From the NCBI GenBank assembly GCA_035633115.1, contig DASQFN010000079.1, positions 124,001-188,000 of the forward strand: 64,000 nucleotides of DNA, read 5' to 3'. Each line of letters begins with the position of its first letter. The stretch's first letter is position 1. Source of the DNA: Gemmatimonadaceae bacterium. GTDB lineage: Bacteria; Gemmatimonadota; Gemmatimonadetes; Gemmatimonadales; Gemmatimonadaceae. Both the position numbers and the translations under genes were made by a program. The notes beneath the pieces are model-generated. The model was not told where the DNA came from and searched no databases. It saw nothing but the letters and a program-made list of their open reading frames with translations. Positions 8,389 to 16,321 of this stretch are shown here, in pieces.

Positions 8389-9387
8389 ATGACCACGAGG
8401 CCATTTGCCATGGCGGCATTGTTCGCGTTTGCGATTGCGTTGACCGGCTGTGCCTCTCAGGCGCGGCAAGCCGCGAAGGTCTATCGGGTCGGCGCACTGT
8501 TCAACAGAGGGCCGAACCTGGATGACATCGAACAACTCCAGAAGGGACTCGTGCGGCTTGGCTATGTGGAGGGCACCGACATCGTAATTGAAGCCCGTTT
8601 CGCCGAAGGAAAGCTTGACCGGCTTCCGGGCTTTGCCACCGAGCTCGTGGCCATGGGCGTCGATGTCATCGCAGCTTATGGTGGTCCGCCAACACGCGCC
8701 GCTAGAGGAGCGACCATTACGATCCCGATTGTCGCCGCCCTGGTCGCTGACCCCGTCGCTCTTGGCTTCGCGGCCACGCTCGCGCGTCCCGGAGGAAACG
8801 TCACCGGAGCCACCAACCATGACCCTGAGCTCGCCACTCGACAATTGCGAATTCTCAGGGAAGTGTTTCCGAGCCTTGCGCGTGTCGCGTTCCTCAGCGA
8901 CGCGGATATCCCAGGCGCTGACTCCAGCGGCCTGGTACCAATCGAGCGCTCCAACGTAGCGGCCGCGAGAGCGATGGGCATCACGCCTCAGATGCTGAAG
9001 CTGCGTGGCCCTGAACCGGATTTCGTCAAAGCCTTCGACGCAATGGTCGCAGAGAAAGCGGAGGTGCTGGTAGTGCTCGAAGTTCCCGTCCCTTTCACTC
9101 ATCGCGACCGGATAGCGCAGCTCGCAGCGGAGCGTCGCATTCCGACAATGTTCTGGGGCGGCGCGTCGAACGCAGGTGGCATGATGTCGTATGGCACGAG
9201 CTTCGTTGATAACTATCCGCACATGGCAGAGTACATCGACAGGATTCTCAAGGGCGCCAAGCCCGCGGACATGCCGTTCGCGGTGATTACTCGACGTGAA
9301 TTCGTTGTCAACCGGAAGCTCGCCCGCGAGCTCGAAGTAATCATTCCAGACGCGTTGCTGAAGCGCGCAGATCGGATTATCGAATGA
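8389..9387 (+). CDS. ABC transporter substrate-binding lipoprotein (ABC_sub_bind family)
   Basis: This 332-residue protein starts with a lipoprotein leader (MAALFAFAIALTGCAS) and continues as an ABC_sub_bind (PF04392) periplasmic binding protein. Recognisable parts are KVYRVGALF, GLVRLGYVEGTDIVIEARFAEGK, the VDVIAAYGG strand and ARPGGNVTGATN. Family members bind amino acids or other small ligands, and the ligand here is unknown. A GAGAGGAG ribosome site precedes the ATG. No permease or ATPase gene lies nearby. The only partner is the receptor-like kinase 31 bases upstream, so a sensory rather than transport role is possible. Confidence 0.88.
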   Translation: MTTRPFAMAALFAFAIALTGCASQARQAAKVYRVGALFNRGPNLDDIEQLQKGLVRLGYVEGTDIVIEARFAEGKLDRLPGFATELVAMGVDVIAAYGGPPTRAARGATITIPIVAALVADPVALGFAATLARPGGNVTGATNHDPELATRQLRILREVFPSLARVAFLSDADIPGADSSGLVPIERSNVAAARAMGITPQMLKLRGPEPDFVKAFDAMVAEKAEVLVVLEVPVPFTHRDRIAQLAAERRIPTMFWGGASNAGGMMSYGTSFVDNYPHMAEYIDRILKGAKPADMPFAVITRREFVVNRKLARELEVIIPDALLKRADRIIE

Positions 9388-9418
9388 GGTCTGCGGCGCC
9401 GTTGATCGAGTCTCGTTT

Positions 9419-9829
9419 TCAGCGCACGCGTGGAATTGCGCGCTGAATCGCGATCAGCTCCGGACGTGCCTCGAACGCGCCGCAGATCGTCACTTCGTAC
9501 TCATATCGTCCGCCAGTCTCAGCGTCGATCCACGGGAAGCCGCGACACGTGGACGGGTAGTACGGCTGGTCGTGAATGGTGCAGCCTCCGTTGCGGTAAA
9601 GCACGCACCGCTTGCTCTTGACGCGAGTCCGCCATTCACCCCAGTGCGTTTTGTAGACGAAGCCCGGCCCGTGACTGGCCTCGATTGCGGCCGCCTCTTC
9701 ATCCGAGAGCGTCGTACCGTACGCGCAGCACGACGCCCCGTGCGGGCAGGGGTGGCAGGGCAATGACGGTAGCGTCACGCGGCGATTGCGCTCATCCCAT
9801 TGACAAAGGTAATTCCGCCGTGGCCACAT
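9419..9829 (-). CDS. YkgJ family cysteine-cluster protein
   Basis: The 136-residue product has the cysteine pattern of the YkgJ/CxxCxxxCC family: CHPCPHGASCCAYG at residues 25-38 and CVLYRNGGCTIHDQ...CRGFPW at 76-98. Such cysteines bind zinc or an Fe-S cluster, and the cellular role of the family is largely unknown. The length is typical for a short member. It is convergent with the substrate-binding protein gene, with 31 bases between the stops. Confidence 0.82.
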   Translation of the reverse strand: MWPRRNYLCQWDERNRRVTLPSLPCHPCPHGASCCAYGTTLSDEEAAAIEASHGPGFVYKTHWGEWRTRVKSKRCVLYRNGGCTIHDQPYYPSTCRGFPWIDAETGGRYEYEVTICGAFEARPELIAIQRAIPRVR

Positions 9830-9851
9830 CGAGTATTCGTCACCGGTCTCA

Positions 9852-10025
9852 ATGGAAAAAGCAAAGAAAGGTTTTCTGGCTGAATTCTTCTCGCGCTACC
9901 CACCGAATGTCGGCGAAATAGCAATTGCCCGCGCTGATGTGATTCGCTCCGCAATCCCGAACGCGACTGAGGCTCTCGACGAAGCAGGGCATGTAGTCGG
10001 ACAAAAAGCGGCGAGCCCGAAGTGA
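9852..10025 (+). pseudogene. N-terminal fragment of a small DUF1801-like protein
   Basis: An ATG at 9852 starts a 57-codon frame (MEKAKKGFLAEFFSRYPP, then a NATEALDEAGHVVGQ stretch). The spacing and wording resemble the first half of small DUF1801-like proteins, where the GHVVGY segment continues into a beta sheet of 60-80 residues. Here the frame ends at TGA 10023-10025 right after GHVVGQKAASPK. I infer 3' truncation. The similarity to DUF1801 is from memory of family patterns and should be treated as tentative. Confidence 0.4.
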
Positions 10026-10079
10026 GCGCCTGACTTCCATGGCGAATCGGATCAGGATGGTGGCAGCCGCGATGCGCCA

Positions 10080-11051
10080 ATGAAAGCCGTCGTCTTCACG
10101 AGATACGGATCACCCGATGTCCTCGAGCTGACAGAGGTAGAAAAACCGACTCCCAAGAACGATGAAGTCCTGATACGAGTTCATGCAGTATCCCTGAATG
10201 ATTGGGACTACGGCGCGCTCGGCGGTACCGACATTGTAAATCGCGTCATATTCGGGCTTCGGCGTCCAAAGCCGGAGAAGCAGATACTCGGCTCCGACAT
10301 AGCGGGGCGAATCGAGGCTGTCGGCAGGAATGTTCAGCAGTTTCGACCCGGTGACGAAGTGTACGGGGACCTGAGCGGAGAGTGGGGCGGCTTCGCCGAG
10401 TATGTTTGCGCGCGTGAGAATGCATTGGTGGTGAAACCGCCCGGCATGACATTCGAACAGGCAGCGGCAATACCTCAAGCCGCCATGCTCGCCCTTCAGG
10501 CGCTTCGCGACATCGGGCGAATCCAGTCAGGGCAAACGCTTTTGATCAACGGAGCAGGCGGAGGTGTAGGCACTTTTGCAATCCAGATTGCAAAGCTGTA
10601 CGACGCTGAAATCACTGCGGTCGACAGCGCATCGAAGCTGGACATGCTGCGTTTGATGGGCGCGAAGCATGTCATCGATTACAAACAGGAAGACTTCACC
10701 AGGAGTGATCGGCGTTACGACCTGATTCTCGATGTAAAGACAACTCGATCGATATTCGATTGCGCACGCGCGTTGAATCCCAATGGAGTGTACGTCACGG
10801 TCGGAGGCTCAATGGGTCGTCTTGTTCAGGGTCTCCTATGTTGGCCGTGGTTCGCGATGACATCAGACAAGCGCATACGAATCCTGGCGCTGAAACCGAA
10901 CAAGGGTCTCGCCTATATGAATGAGCTTTTCGAGTCGGGGGCTGTTGTACCGGTGATAGACGGGTCGTACGAGCTCAGTCAGGTTCCTGAAGCATTCCGG
11001 CACTTCGGAGCCGGACAGCATAAGGGAAAAGTGGTAATAACCGTCGGATAG
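10080..11051 (+). CDS. Zinc-independent medium-chain NAD(P)-dependent oxidoreductase (quinone oxidoreductase-like)
   Basis: This 323-residue protein has the two-domain MDR layout. An N-terminal GroES-like domain (ILGSDIAGRIEAVG, FRPGDEVYGDL) is followed by a Rossmann domain with the INGAGGGVGTFAIQIAK nucleotide loop near residues 156-172. The cysteine ligands of the structural and catalytic zinc sites are absent, as in quinone oxidoreductase and reductase-type MDR enzymes. It probably reduces an activated double bond or quinone with NAD(P)H; the substrate is unknown. The ATG at 10080 gives the standard MKAVVFTRYGSPDVLEL start. Confidence 0.88.
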   Translation: MKAVVFTRYGSPDVLELTEVEKPTPKNDEVLIRVHAVSLNDWDYGALGGTDIVNRVIFGLRRPKPEKQILGSDIAGRIEAVGRNVQQFRPGDEVYGDLSGEWGGFAEYVCARENALVVKPPGMTFEQAAAIPQAAMLALQALRDIGRIQSGQTLLINGAGGGVGTFAIQIAKLYDAEITAVDSASKLDMLRLMGAKHVIDYKQEDFTRSDRRYDLILDVKTTRSIFDCARALNPNGVYVTVGGSMGRLVQGLLCWPWFAMTSDKRIRILALKPNKGLAYMNELFESGAVVPVIDGSYELSQVPEAFRHFGAGQHKGKVVITVG

Positions 11052-11157
11052 TCAGACGGTCCCCAGGCAGGCGATTTGTACTGGGGATTCATCCGACGTC
11101 TGTACTTCTACGATCCTGGCCCGACGCTCGGTCGGCTCCGGGTGCCTACGGCTCGCG

Positions 11158-11379
11158 CTATCCTGGTCGCGGCTTCCAGTTGAGCTGTTCAGGAGAGAGA
11201 GGCTTCACGAGTGCTGTCGCGCGCTCGTCGGCGGCGTTGAGCTCGGAAATCAGACGGGCGCGCCAGAGCGGCGCCGATTCATCAGACTGACTGTTAACTA
11301 GGCGAACAATACGCGCGCGAATCCGCTTTGTTGCAATTGTGGCTAGTGACATCCACCCCATGTCGCTAGTCGATATCAC
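11158..11379 (-). pseudogene. N-terminal fragment of a DinB-like protein
   Basis: The last 40 residues (RARLISELNAADERATALVKPLSPEQLNWKPRPG) match the first helix and loop of DinB/YfiT metal-binding four-helix proteins, where the text normally continues with SWS and the first metal-binding histidine helix. Here a stop follows the PRPG immediately, so all metal ligands are lost. The region upstream of the helix is basic and unremarkable. An intact DinB-like gene lies at 19527-20000. Confidence 0.5.
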
Positions 11380-11429
11380 GCTGAGTATTTGGCTCCTGTA
11401 AGGACTATGGCCATGCCCGGGGAACTTGG

Positions 11430-12179
11430 ATGACGTCGAAGCCGATAATCTTTCAATCGCAGAGTATCGCGGAACGACTGCGTCAGCCCTATCCCCACAC
11501 CGGTCCCGCGCTCGCGCTTGCCCTGATTATGCCGGGCTACCACGTCATCGTCGCGATCAACCGCGGGCGGACCGCGTTCATGCCCGAGCTTGCGCTGGAC
11601 CGCGCAATACCGGTGGACCCGGTCTGGATGCTGGCCTACGGCTCGGTCTGGATCTTCGCGTTTCTCCCGGTATTCGTCGTTCGCCAGCCCGCGTTAACGC
11701 GACGTGCCATGCTCGCGTTTCTGACCGTCTTTGGTGCCGCGTATGTCGGTTTCCTCGCTTATCCCACGGTTCTGCCTCGCGCGGAGACAGTAGGGGAAGG
11801 CTTCTTCGCGACGAGTCTGGAGGTCGTTTACTCGCTCGACCCGCCGTACAACTGCTTCCCCTCGCTTCATGTAGCGTGGGCCTTCGTCGCCGCCCTGACG
11901 TGCTATCGCGTGCATCGGGGTGTCGGCATAGTCGCGCTCTTTTGGGCGGCGATCATCGGGGTGTCCACGCTGTACACCAAGCAGCACTACGTCGTAGACG
12001 TCATCGCCGGCATCATCATCGCGTACGCAGCATACCTGCTATTTCTCCGCGGCTACCCGCGGGCGGCGATTGCCGAAGCGGACCGTCGCCTCGCGCCCAG
12101 ACGGGCATTCCGGGCTGTATGGCTTTACTCCGGGATCGTCGCCTTCTTGTGGGCGTACCGGTTCACTGTTGCCTCGTGA
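11430..12179 (+). CDS. PAP2-superfamily integral membrane phosphatase/transferase
   Basis: The 249-residue protein has about six hydrophobic helices. It carries the C-terminal PAP2 motifs PSLHVAWA (motif 2) and STLYTKQHYVVDVIAG (motif 3), with the histidine nucleophile and Asp partner. The PSLH and KQHYVVD forms are typical of the Aur1/inositol-phosphoryl-transferase-like branch, so the substrate may be a lipid phosphate or phosphoinositol-type head group. The ATG at 11430 is used; its stop is followed by about 100 bases before the next membrane protein. Regulation is not visible. Confidence 0.82.
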   Translation: MTSKPIIFQSQSIAERLRQPYPHTGPALALALIMPGYHVIVAINRGRTAFMPELALDRAIPVDPVWMLAYGSVWIFAFLPVFVVRQPALTRRAMLAFLTVFGAAYVGFLAYPTVLPRAETVGEGFFATSLEVVYSLDPPYNCFPSLHVAWAFVAALTCYRVHRGVGIVALFWAAIIGVSTLYTKQHYVVDVIAGIIIAYAAYLLFLRGYPRAAIAEADRRLAPRRAFRAVWLYSGIVAFLWAYRFTVAS

Positions 12180-12277
12180 CAACGTCGAGTTGCGGAACCA
12201 ACGCGTTGCGAACGTGGGAGTCCACGCGAGACCGGGCCTCCGGTGTCATGGATGGCCAGTAGACGGACTTCGATAGC

Positions 12278-12637
12278 ATGAGTTTCGATCAACCACAGCG
12301 AAGGCTTTCGTTCAGGATCGTCGGGCTACTGCTTGCCGCCGTTCCGTTCGCTTTCGGCGTGATCCGATTCGCGGAGACGCGAAGCGACATGCGCTACCTG
12401 TGGACTGCCATCGCGTCGACACTCGGAGCCGTTGTCATCGCATCACCGCGCTCGTGGACGCAGCGATCGCTCGCTCTGCAGGTACTGGCCGCCTTCATCG
12501 CTGCGTCGCTCTGTGGGGTACTGTGCGCACTTCTTTTGGGCGTCACGTTCGGTCCAGCCCTGCTCGTGGTGTGCTGCGCATTTGGTCTGTTCAGCGCGAT
12601 CGGTATAGTGCTCATCTGGCGGCGGTCGCCACGCTGA
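12278..12637 (+). CDS. Small four-helix membrane protein of unknown function
   Basis: Four hydrophobic segments are visible in 119 residues: IVGLLLAAVPFAFGVI, YLWTAIASTLGAVVIA, LALQVLAAFIAASLCGVL, and a long GVTFGPALLVVCCAFGLF...IGIVLIW. The start is polar and Arg-rich, consistent with a cytoplasmic N-terminus. No family is recognised. It follows the PAP2 gene by 98 bases on the same strand and could be co-transcribed. The 274 bases after it hold no gene that I can support. Confidence 0.6.
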   Translation: MSFDQPQRRLSFRIVGLLLAAVPFAFGVIRFAETRSDMRYLWTAIASTLGAVVIASPRSWTQRSLALQVLAAFIAASLCGVLCALLLGVTFGPALLVVCCAFGLFSAIGIVLIWRRSPR

Positions 12638-12917
12638 ATACGCGAGTCGTTCGCGCCTCGTCCCATATCGACGTCGGCATGCGCGGTGATGGCAAGCGGG
12701 CCGCGATCAGCGAACGAGTGAACTAATTCGCCTTACGTGGCCGCCTGAACACGTAACGACGACCGATACTGCCTGAATTCGAGCGTGGACAGCTGGGCGC
12801 CTTGACAGCGTGAGCCACTTACCAGATGTTTAGGTTGCTTTAGGCGCGACAGGTGTCGCCTGCGAAGTGGCCAAAGCGAATCCCTTATAGCCGCGCTATT
12901 AGCGCGCTGAGGTGCTC

Positions 12918-13973
12918 ATGAGTCTCACAGCCCCCGTGTCCCGTTTCGTCGTATTGTCCTCGGCCCTGCTGCTTGCCGCGTGCGCCGACACACCCACTTC
13001 GGTCGAGCCGCCGGGCAGCGTCGCGCTATCGCGCGGCGGCGTCGCTGCAGACCGCCTCGGCGAGTTGTTCGAGAGGGCATCCCCAGCGGTCATGGCGATT
13101 GGAGGCACAGTCTTCGCCGACAACGACGAGAGGATCGGCAAGATGGTGTTTGGGGTCGAGAATGCGAACGCGATTCCCGGCATCCAGCGCGCGCTGGCAG
13201 CCGTCGGCGCGTCGAGCGGTGACTACGTCGTAGAGGTGACCGAGCCAATACGCCACATGGCGGACCCGACCCTGCGCGACAGATTCCGCCCGACGCAGGC
13301 CGGAATTCAGATTCACTTCGGGCTGTACGTCTGCACGATGGGGTTCAATGTAGACCATAGCGGCGGGCGGTCGTTCATAACCAACTCGCACTGCACGAAC
13401 ACGCAGGGCGGCACCGAGGGAACAATCTACTACCAGCCGGTGAGCTCGGTTGACAACATCTCCATCGCAACCGAAGCAGATGACCCGATCTACAAGAAGG
13501 GCGACGGCTGTCCGAGGGGAAAGAAGTGTCGCTGGAGCGACGCATCACGCGCGCTGTATCAGATCGCCACCGCTTCGAACCGGGGTGACATTCTCAAGAC
13601 CACCGGCGCGAACAACGGCAGTCTTACGGTCGGCGGGCTGTTCGCTGTGACGAGCCAGGACAACTCGACGACGAGCTTCAAGATTGGTACAGTGCTCAAT
13701 AAAGTAGGTCGCACCACTGGCTGGTCGCAGGGCCCCGTGTCGCGCACATGTGTCAACACGAACGTTTCGGGGTCGCAGGTTCACCAGTTCTGTCAGACCT
13801 TTGTCGACGCGAATGTCGCGGGCGGCGACAGCGGCTCGCCGGTGTTCGCAATCACGAGCGGCGACAACGTTCAGCTCGTCGGAATTCTCTGGGGTGGCGG
13901 CACGGGCTACTACGTGATGAGCCCACTCGCCTCCATTCAGAAAGAGCTTGGCAGCCTTGCCGCAACGAGATAG
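12918..13973 (+). CDS. Secreted trypsin-like serine protease (lipoprotein)
   Basis: This product of about 350 residues starts with a lipoprotein leader (VVLSSALLLAAC, lipobox LAAC). Its propeptide-like region recalls the inhibitor-like pro-domain of alpha-lytic proteases (GVENANAIPGIQRAL). The chymotrypsin-fold catalytic domain follows: the His in FITNSHC, a candidate Asp in WSDASRALY and the nucleophile in GGDSGSPVF. Paired cysteines suggest disulfides outside the cytoplasm. The ATG at 12918 is preferred to a GTG two codons earlier. A strong hairpin terminator follows at 14002. The next gene encodes a BsuPI-like domain, the fold of a bacterial protease inhibitor, so the two may act together. 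Confidence 0.85.
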   Translation: MSLTAPVSRFVVLSSALLLAACADTPTSVEPPGSVALSRGGVAADRLGELFERASPAVMAIGGTVFADNDERIGKMVFGVENANAIPGIQRALAAVGASSGDYVVEVTEPIRHMADPTLRDRFRPTQAGIQIHFGLYVCTMGFNVDHSGGRSFITNSHCTNTQGGTEGTIYYQPVSSVDNISIATEADDPIYKKGDGCPRGKKCRWSDASRALYQIATASNRGDILKTTGANNGSLTVGGLFAVTSQDNSTTSFKIGTVLNKVGRTTGWSQGPVSRTCVNTNVSGSQVHQFCQTFVDANVAGGDSGSPVFAITSGDNVQLVGILWGGGTGYYVMSPLASIQKELGSLAATR

Positions 13974-14001
13974 CTGACACAGCTGCAAAGTATTTCCAGG
14001 A

Positions 14002-14043
14002 CCGCGGGTAAGGTGAAATGTCCTTGCCCGCGGTTTTGCTTTT
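14002..14043 (+). terminator. Hairpin terminator overlapping the next gene's ribosome binding site
   Basis: Two 12-base arms, CCGCGGGTAAGG at 14002-14013 and CCTTGCCCGCGG at 14022-14033, pair with only one G-T type mismatch around an 8-base loop, and TTTTGCTTTT follows. This is a good Rho-independent terminator 28 bases after the protease stop. The left arm contains the AAGG ribosome site and the loop contains the ATG (14018) of the next gene, so the same hairpin may hide that start. Confidence 0.75.
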
Positions 14044-14548
14044 CCGTGCAATACAGGTTGGTCTCCTGGCGCTCATTCCATCCGGGTGCGAGACAGGTGG
14101 GGATTCCGAGGCGGTCGACTCAATCAGTCATCCAGTAGAGGCCGTTGCTCAAGTGCCAGATCCGGTAGTCGGTGCCAGGGTGAGTCTCGTTGTTCCGGAT
14201 ACAGTCGCGCGGGGCGCGAGGGTACCGATAATGATCCGCGTCTCGAACACGACATCGGCACCGCTCGATCTCTATCTGCGCGGCCGCGACATTGCCTTTG
14301 ACATCACGATCACCGACTCGGCCGGCGCCGAGCTCTGGCGCCGCCTCGAGGGTGAGACAGTTCTGGCAATCATCCAGATCAAGACCCTGGGTCCGGGTGA
14401 AACGCTGGAGCTGAGCCACGAATGGGATCAGAGAACCAAAAGCGGCAGGCCCGCCGCCGCTGGTGTCTATGGAATTCGCGGCTCCGTGCTTACCGATGGC
14501 TCGAGCTCGCTTGTCTCGAACGAAGGAAGCCTGGTGATCAAGCCATGA
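14018..14548 (+). CDS. Lipoprotein with BsuPI-like (protease inhibitor fold) domain
   Basis: The 176-residue product has a lipoprotein leader ending PSGC at residue 24 and a domain of about 110 residues. Its VPIMIRVSNTTSAPLDLYLRG, FDITITDSAGAELWRR and LGPGETLELSHEWDQ segments match the BsuPI immunoglobulin-like fold named after an intracellular proteinase inhibitor. It most likely sits on the outer face of a membrane. The ATG at 14018 has an AAGGTG ribosome site but lies in the loop of a terminator-like hairpin; a TTG at 14036 is an alternative. Its position directly after a secreted trypsin-like protease suggests inhibitor or chaperone use, which is an inference. Confidence 0.75.
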   Translation: MSLPAVLLFRAIQVGLLALIPSGCETGGDSEAVDSISHPVEAVAQVPDPVVGARVSLVVPDTVARGARVPIMIRVSNTTSAPLDLYLRGRDIAFDITITDSAGAELWRRLEGETVLAIIQIKTLGPGETLELSHEWDQRTKSGRPAAAGVYGIRGSVLTDGSSSLVSNEGSLVIKP

Positions 14549-14578
14549 CCCGCCAACGCACAAGCGCCGGGTGAGGGT

Positions 14579-14823
14579 TTAGGGAACCTCAATCGGGGCC
14601 GTCCACCGGAGCGGCCCCCACTCCATTACCAGTGTGCCGCGCCGGGCGTCAACCGGACGAATGGAGATCGTAAACTTCTCCACGGATGTTGTGTGCCGCG
14701 ACGCGTCACGCTCTCTACGGAGACTGTGTCGCGTCCAAGCAGTGCGACAAACCCGTAGCGCTCGGAAGGCTCATTGGTCTCGCAGCCGGCGAGGAGCAGA
14801 ACTGCAATGACGATTCGTTTCAT
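14579..14823 (-). pseudogene. Internally deleted DUF2911 lipoprotein gene
   Basis: The start, MKRIVIAVLLLAGC at 14823, followed by YGFVALLGRDTVSVESVTR, is the N-terminus of a roughly 440-residue secreted DUF2911 protein family common in this phylum. After about 43 codons, a one-base shift brings in the genuine family C-terminus: SVEKFTISIRPVDARRGTL, then VMEWGPLRWTAPIEV and a stop at 14579. About 350 residues between are missing. Without the shift, the original frame runs to 14626. Recognition of the two termini rests on remembered family patterns, and the frame change is read directly from the sequence. It cannot make a functional product. Confidence 0.6.
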
Positions 14824-14964
14824 TGGTAGGGCAGTCGTTTCACGTCGGACAGCGCTGGTCGTCAGGAAATATGTATCGACGCACCATGCGTATGATTGCG
14901 TCCTGTCGACGGTAACCACAGCTTTTCCAGTCGATTACAAATCGATTTCATTGAGGAGTGGAGC

Positions 14965-15516
14965 GTGAAGAAGATCCAGATTCAGGGCTTGCACCACATC
15001 ACCATCGTGGGCTCGACCAAGCAGAGCGCGGTGGATTTCTGGCAGGGCGCGCTGGGAATGCCTTTCGTCATGGAACAGCCCAACCTCGGGAACCCTGACG
15101 AGAACCACCTCTACTTCGACCCGGGCGACGGGCGATTGCTCACGGTCTTTACCAATGAGACCAGGCAGGATGCGGGGCGCGCCGCTCCACGCGAGATCGG
15201 TTCTGTGGACCACATCGCGTTCAACGTCTCACAGGCGACGTTCAAGGAAGCCGCCGCCCGTCTCACCGATCGTGGCATCTCGTTTTATGAGCGTGACCGC
15301 GGTTTCATGGACTCGATCTATCTGAAGGATCCCAATGGACTGACGGTCGAGCTTGCCTGCTACAAGTTCCAGACGCCCGAGGGATTCCGGGATGCCGACG
15401 TGCTGATGCAGGCCCACCGCCTACGCGGCGAGCGTGGCGACCATCACATTACCGAGGAGCACCTGGCGGATGCGATCGAGCTGCTGATGCAAACCCGCGA
15501 CCGCCTGCCCACCTAG
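14965..15516 (+). CDS. VOC-superfamily (glyoxalase/extradiol dioxygenase-like) protein
   Basis: The 183-residue protein has the vicinal-oxygen-chelate layout of two beta-alpha-beta-beta-beta modules: LHHITIVG...FWQGALGMPFV with a metal-ligand His at residue 9, then GSVDHIAFNV...DSIYLKDPNGLTVELACY, which supplies the second His and the Glu. These bind Fe, Mn or Zn and act on lactoyl-glutathione-like or catecholic substrates, or in resistance; the substrate is not known. The GTG at 14965 is chosen for its GAGGAG ribosome site seven bases upstream and because the domain begins directly after it. Confidence 0.85.
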   Translation: MKKIQIQGLHHITIVGSTKQSAVDFWQGALGMPFVMEQPNLGNPDENHLYFDPGDGRLLTVFTNETRQDAGRAAPREIGSVDHIAFNVSQATFKEAAARLTDRGISFYERDRGFMDSIYLKDPNGLTVELACYKFQTPEGFRDADVLMQAHRLRGERGDHHITEEHLADAIELLMQTRDRLPT

Positions 15517-15693
15517 GCCTGCAACGGTCGCCATTGAATGACAGAGAAGCATATCGAAGTGAAGCATTTCTGATTCGTTCAACGAAGCGGCTCACGATGA
15601 CCAGCGAATAGCGAGCACGCGCTCTTGCAATTCCCTCCAGACGCGCCTTATTGGAGTTTTCGTGTCGTTTCCCTTAACGGTGGAGCGAGCCTC

Positions 15694-16221
15694 ATGAACG
15701 TACACACTACGGCCCCAATCGCCCTCGCAGCTCTCGCGACAACCTTGTTCATTGCATGCGAACGGGCGGAGGCCCCTGAGTCACCCCTCGAAGGCGCGTG
15801 GAGCGTCGCCAGTATCCGCGTGACGGGCCCAGACTCCGCAGCCAACACGACGGTGCAGCCGAGTCTCTATCTCTTTGGCGACAAGCACTACAGCATGATG
15901 CGCGCGACGGGCAATCAGCCGCGCACCCTGTCCGCGACGGACAGTAAAACGGACGCTGAGAAACTCGCGGCGTACGATTCTTTTATCGCCAACACCGGGA
16001 CGTACGAAGTTGCTGACTCTACGCTCACAATTCACCCGGTCGTTGCGCGGGACCCGAACTATATGTCGGGCGGATCCGACAAGTATAACTTCCGCGTCAG
16101 TGGCGACACGCTGTGGCTCTCGAACACCGGCACCGACATTCGGACGATGATCGGAGGACAGCTTGTGGGGCCGTCGGGGACCCCGAACGCGACGGCGCTG
16201 GTGCTGGTGCGGCAGAAATAG
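15694..16221 (+). CDS. Lipocalin-like domain lipoprotein
   Basis: A leader MNVHTTAPIALAALATTLFIAC (lipobox FIAC) is followed by a domain of about 145 residues: LEGAWSVASIRVTGPD, SLYLFGDKHYSMMRATG, AYDSFIANTGTYEVADSTLTIHP and FRVSGDTLWL. These are typical of the lipocalin-like PF13924 domain, a small beta barrel that may bind hydrophobic ligands. It is probably anchored to a membrane facing the periplasm. The start is clear because the ATG at 15694 follows a GGTGGAG ribosome site. A 177-base spacer precedes it. Convergent with the PIG-L remnant. Confidence 0.75.
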   Translation: MNVHTTAPIALAALATTLFIACERAEAPESPLEGAWSVASIRVTGPDSAANTTVQPSLYLFGDKHYSMMRATGNQPRTLSATDSKTDAEKLAAYDSFIANTGTYEVADSTLTIHPVVARDPNYMSGGSDKYNFRVSGDTLWLSNTGTDIRTMIGGQLVGPSGTPNATALVLVRQK

Positions 16222-16321
16222 GGGAGGACTCTGGTGGGCGCGGCCGGCGACGATCGACCAGGCATGAACGAGCCGATCTCGCGGCCCGACTTCGTCAACG
16301 GCGCCCAAATGACCTCCGGAA

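Noticed and set aside
8290-9222. Minus-strand open frame of 310 codons
   Set aside because: Fully antisense to the ABC_sub_bind gene, which has a leader, RBS and family motifs.
11426-12262. Plus-strand open frame of 278 codons in another phase
   Set aside because: Overlaps the PAP2 gene out of frame; Arg/Ser/Gly-rich shadow of the real membrane protein.
14590-14625. GGGGCCG/CGGCCCC hairpin as a terminator for the BsuPI gene
   Set aside because: It lies within the DUF2911 relic and no T-run follows on the plus strand, so terminator function is doubtful.
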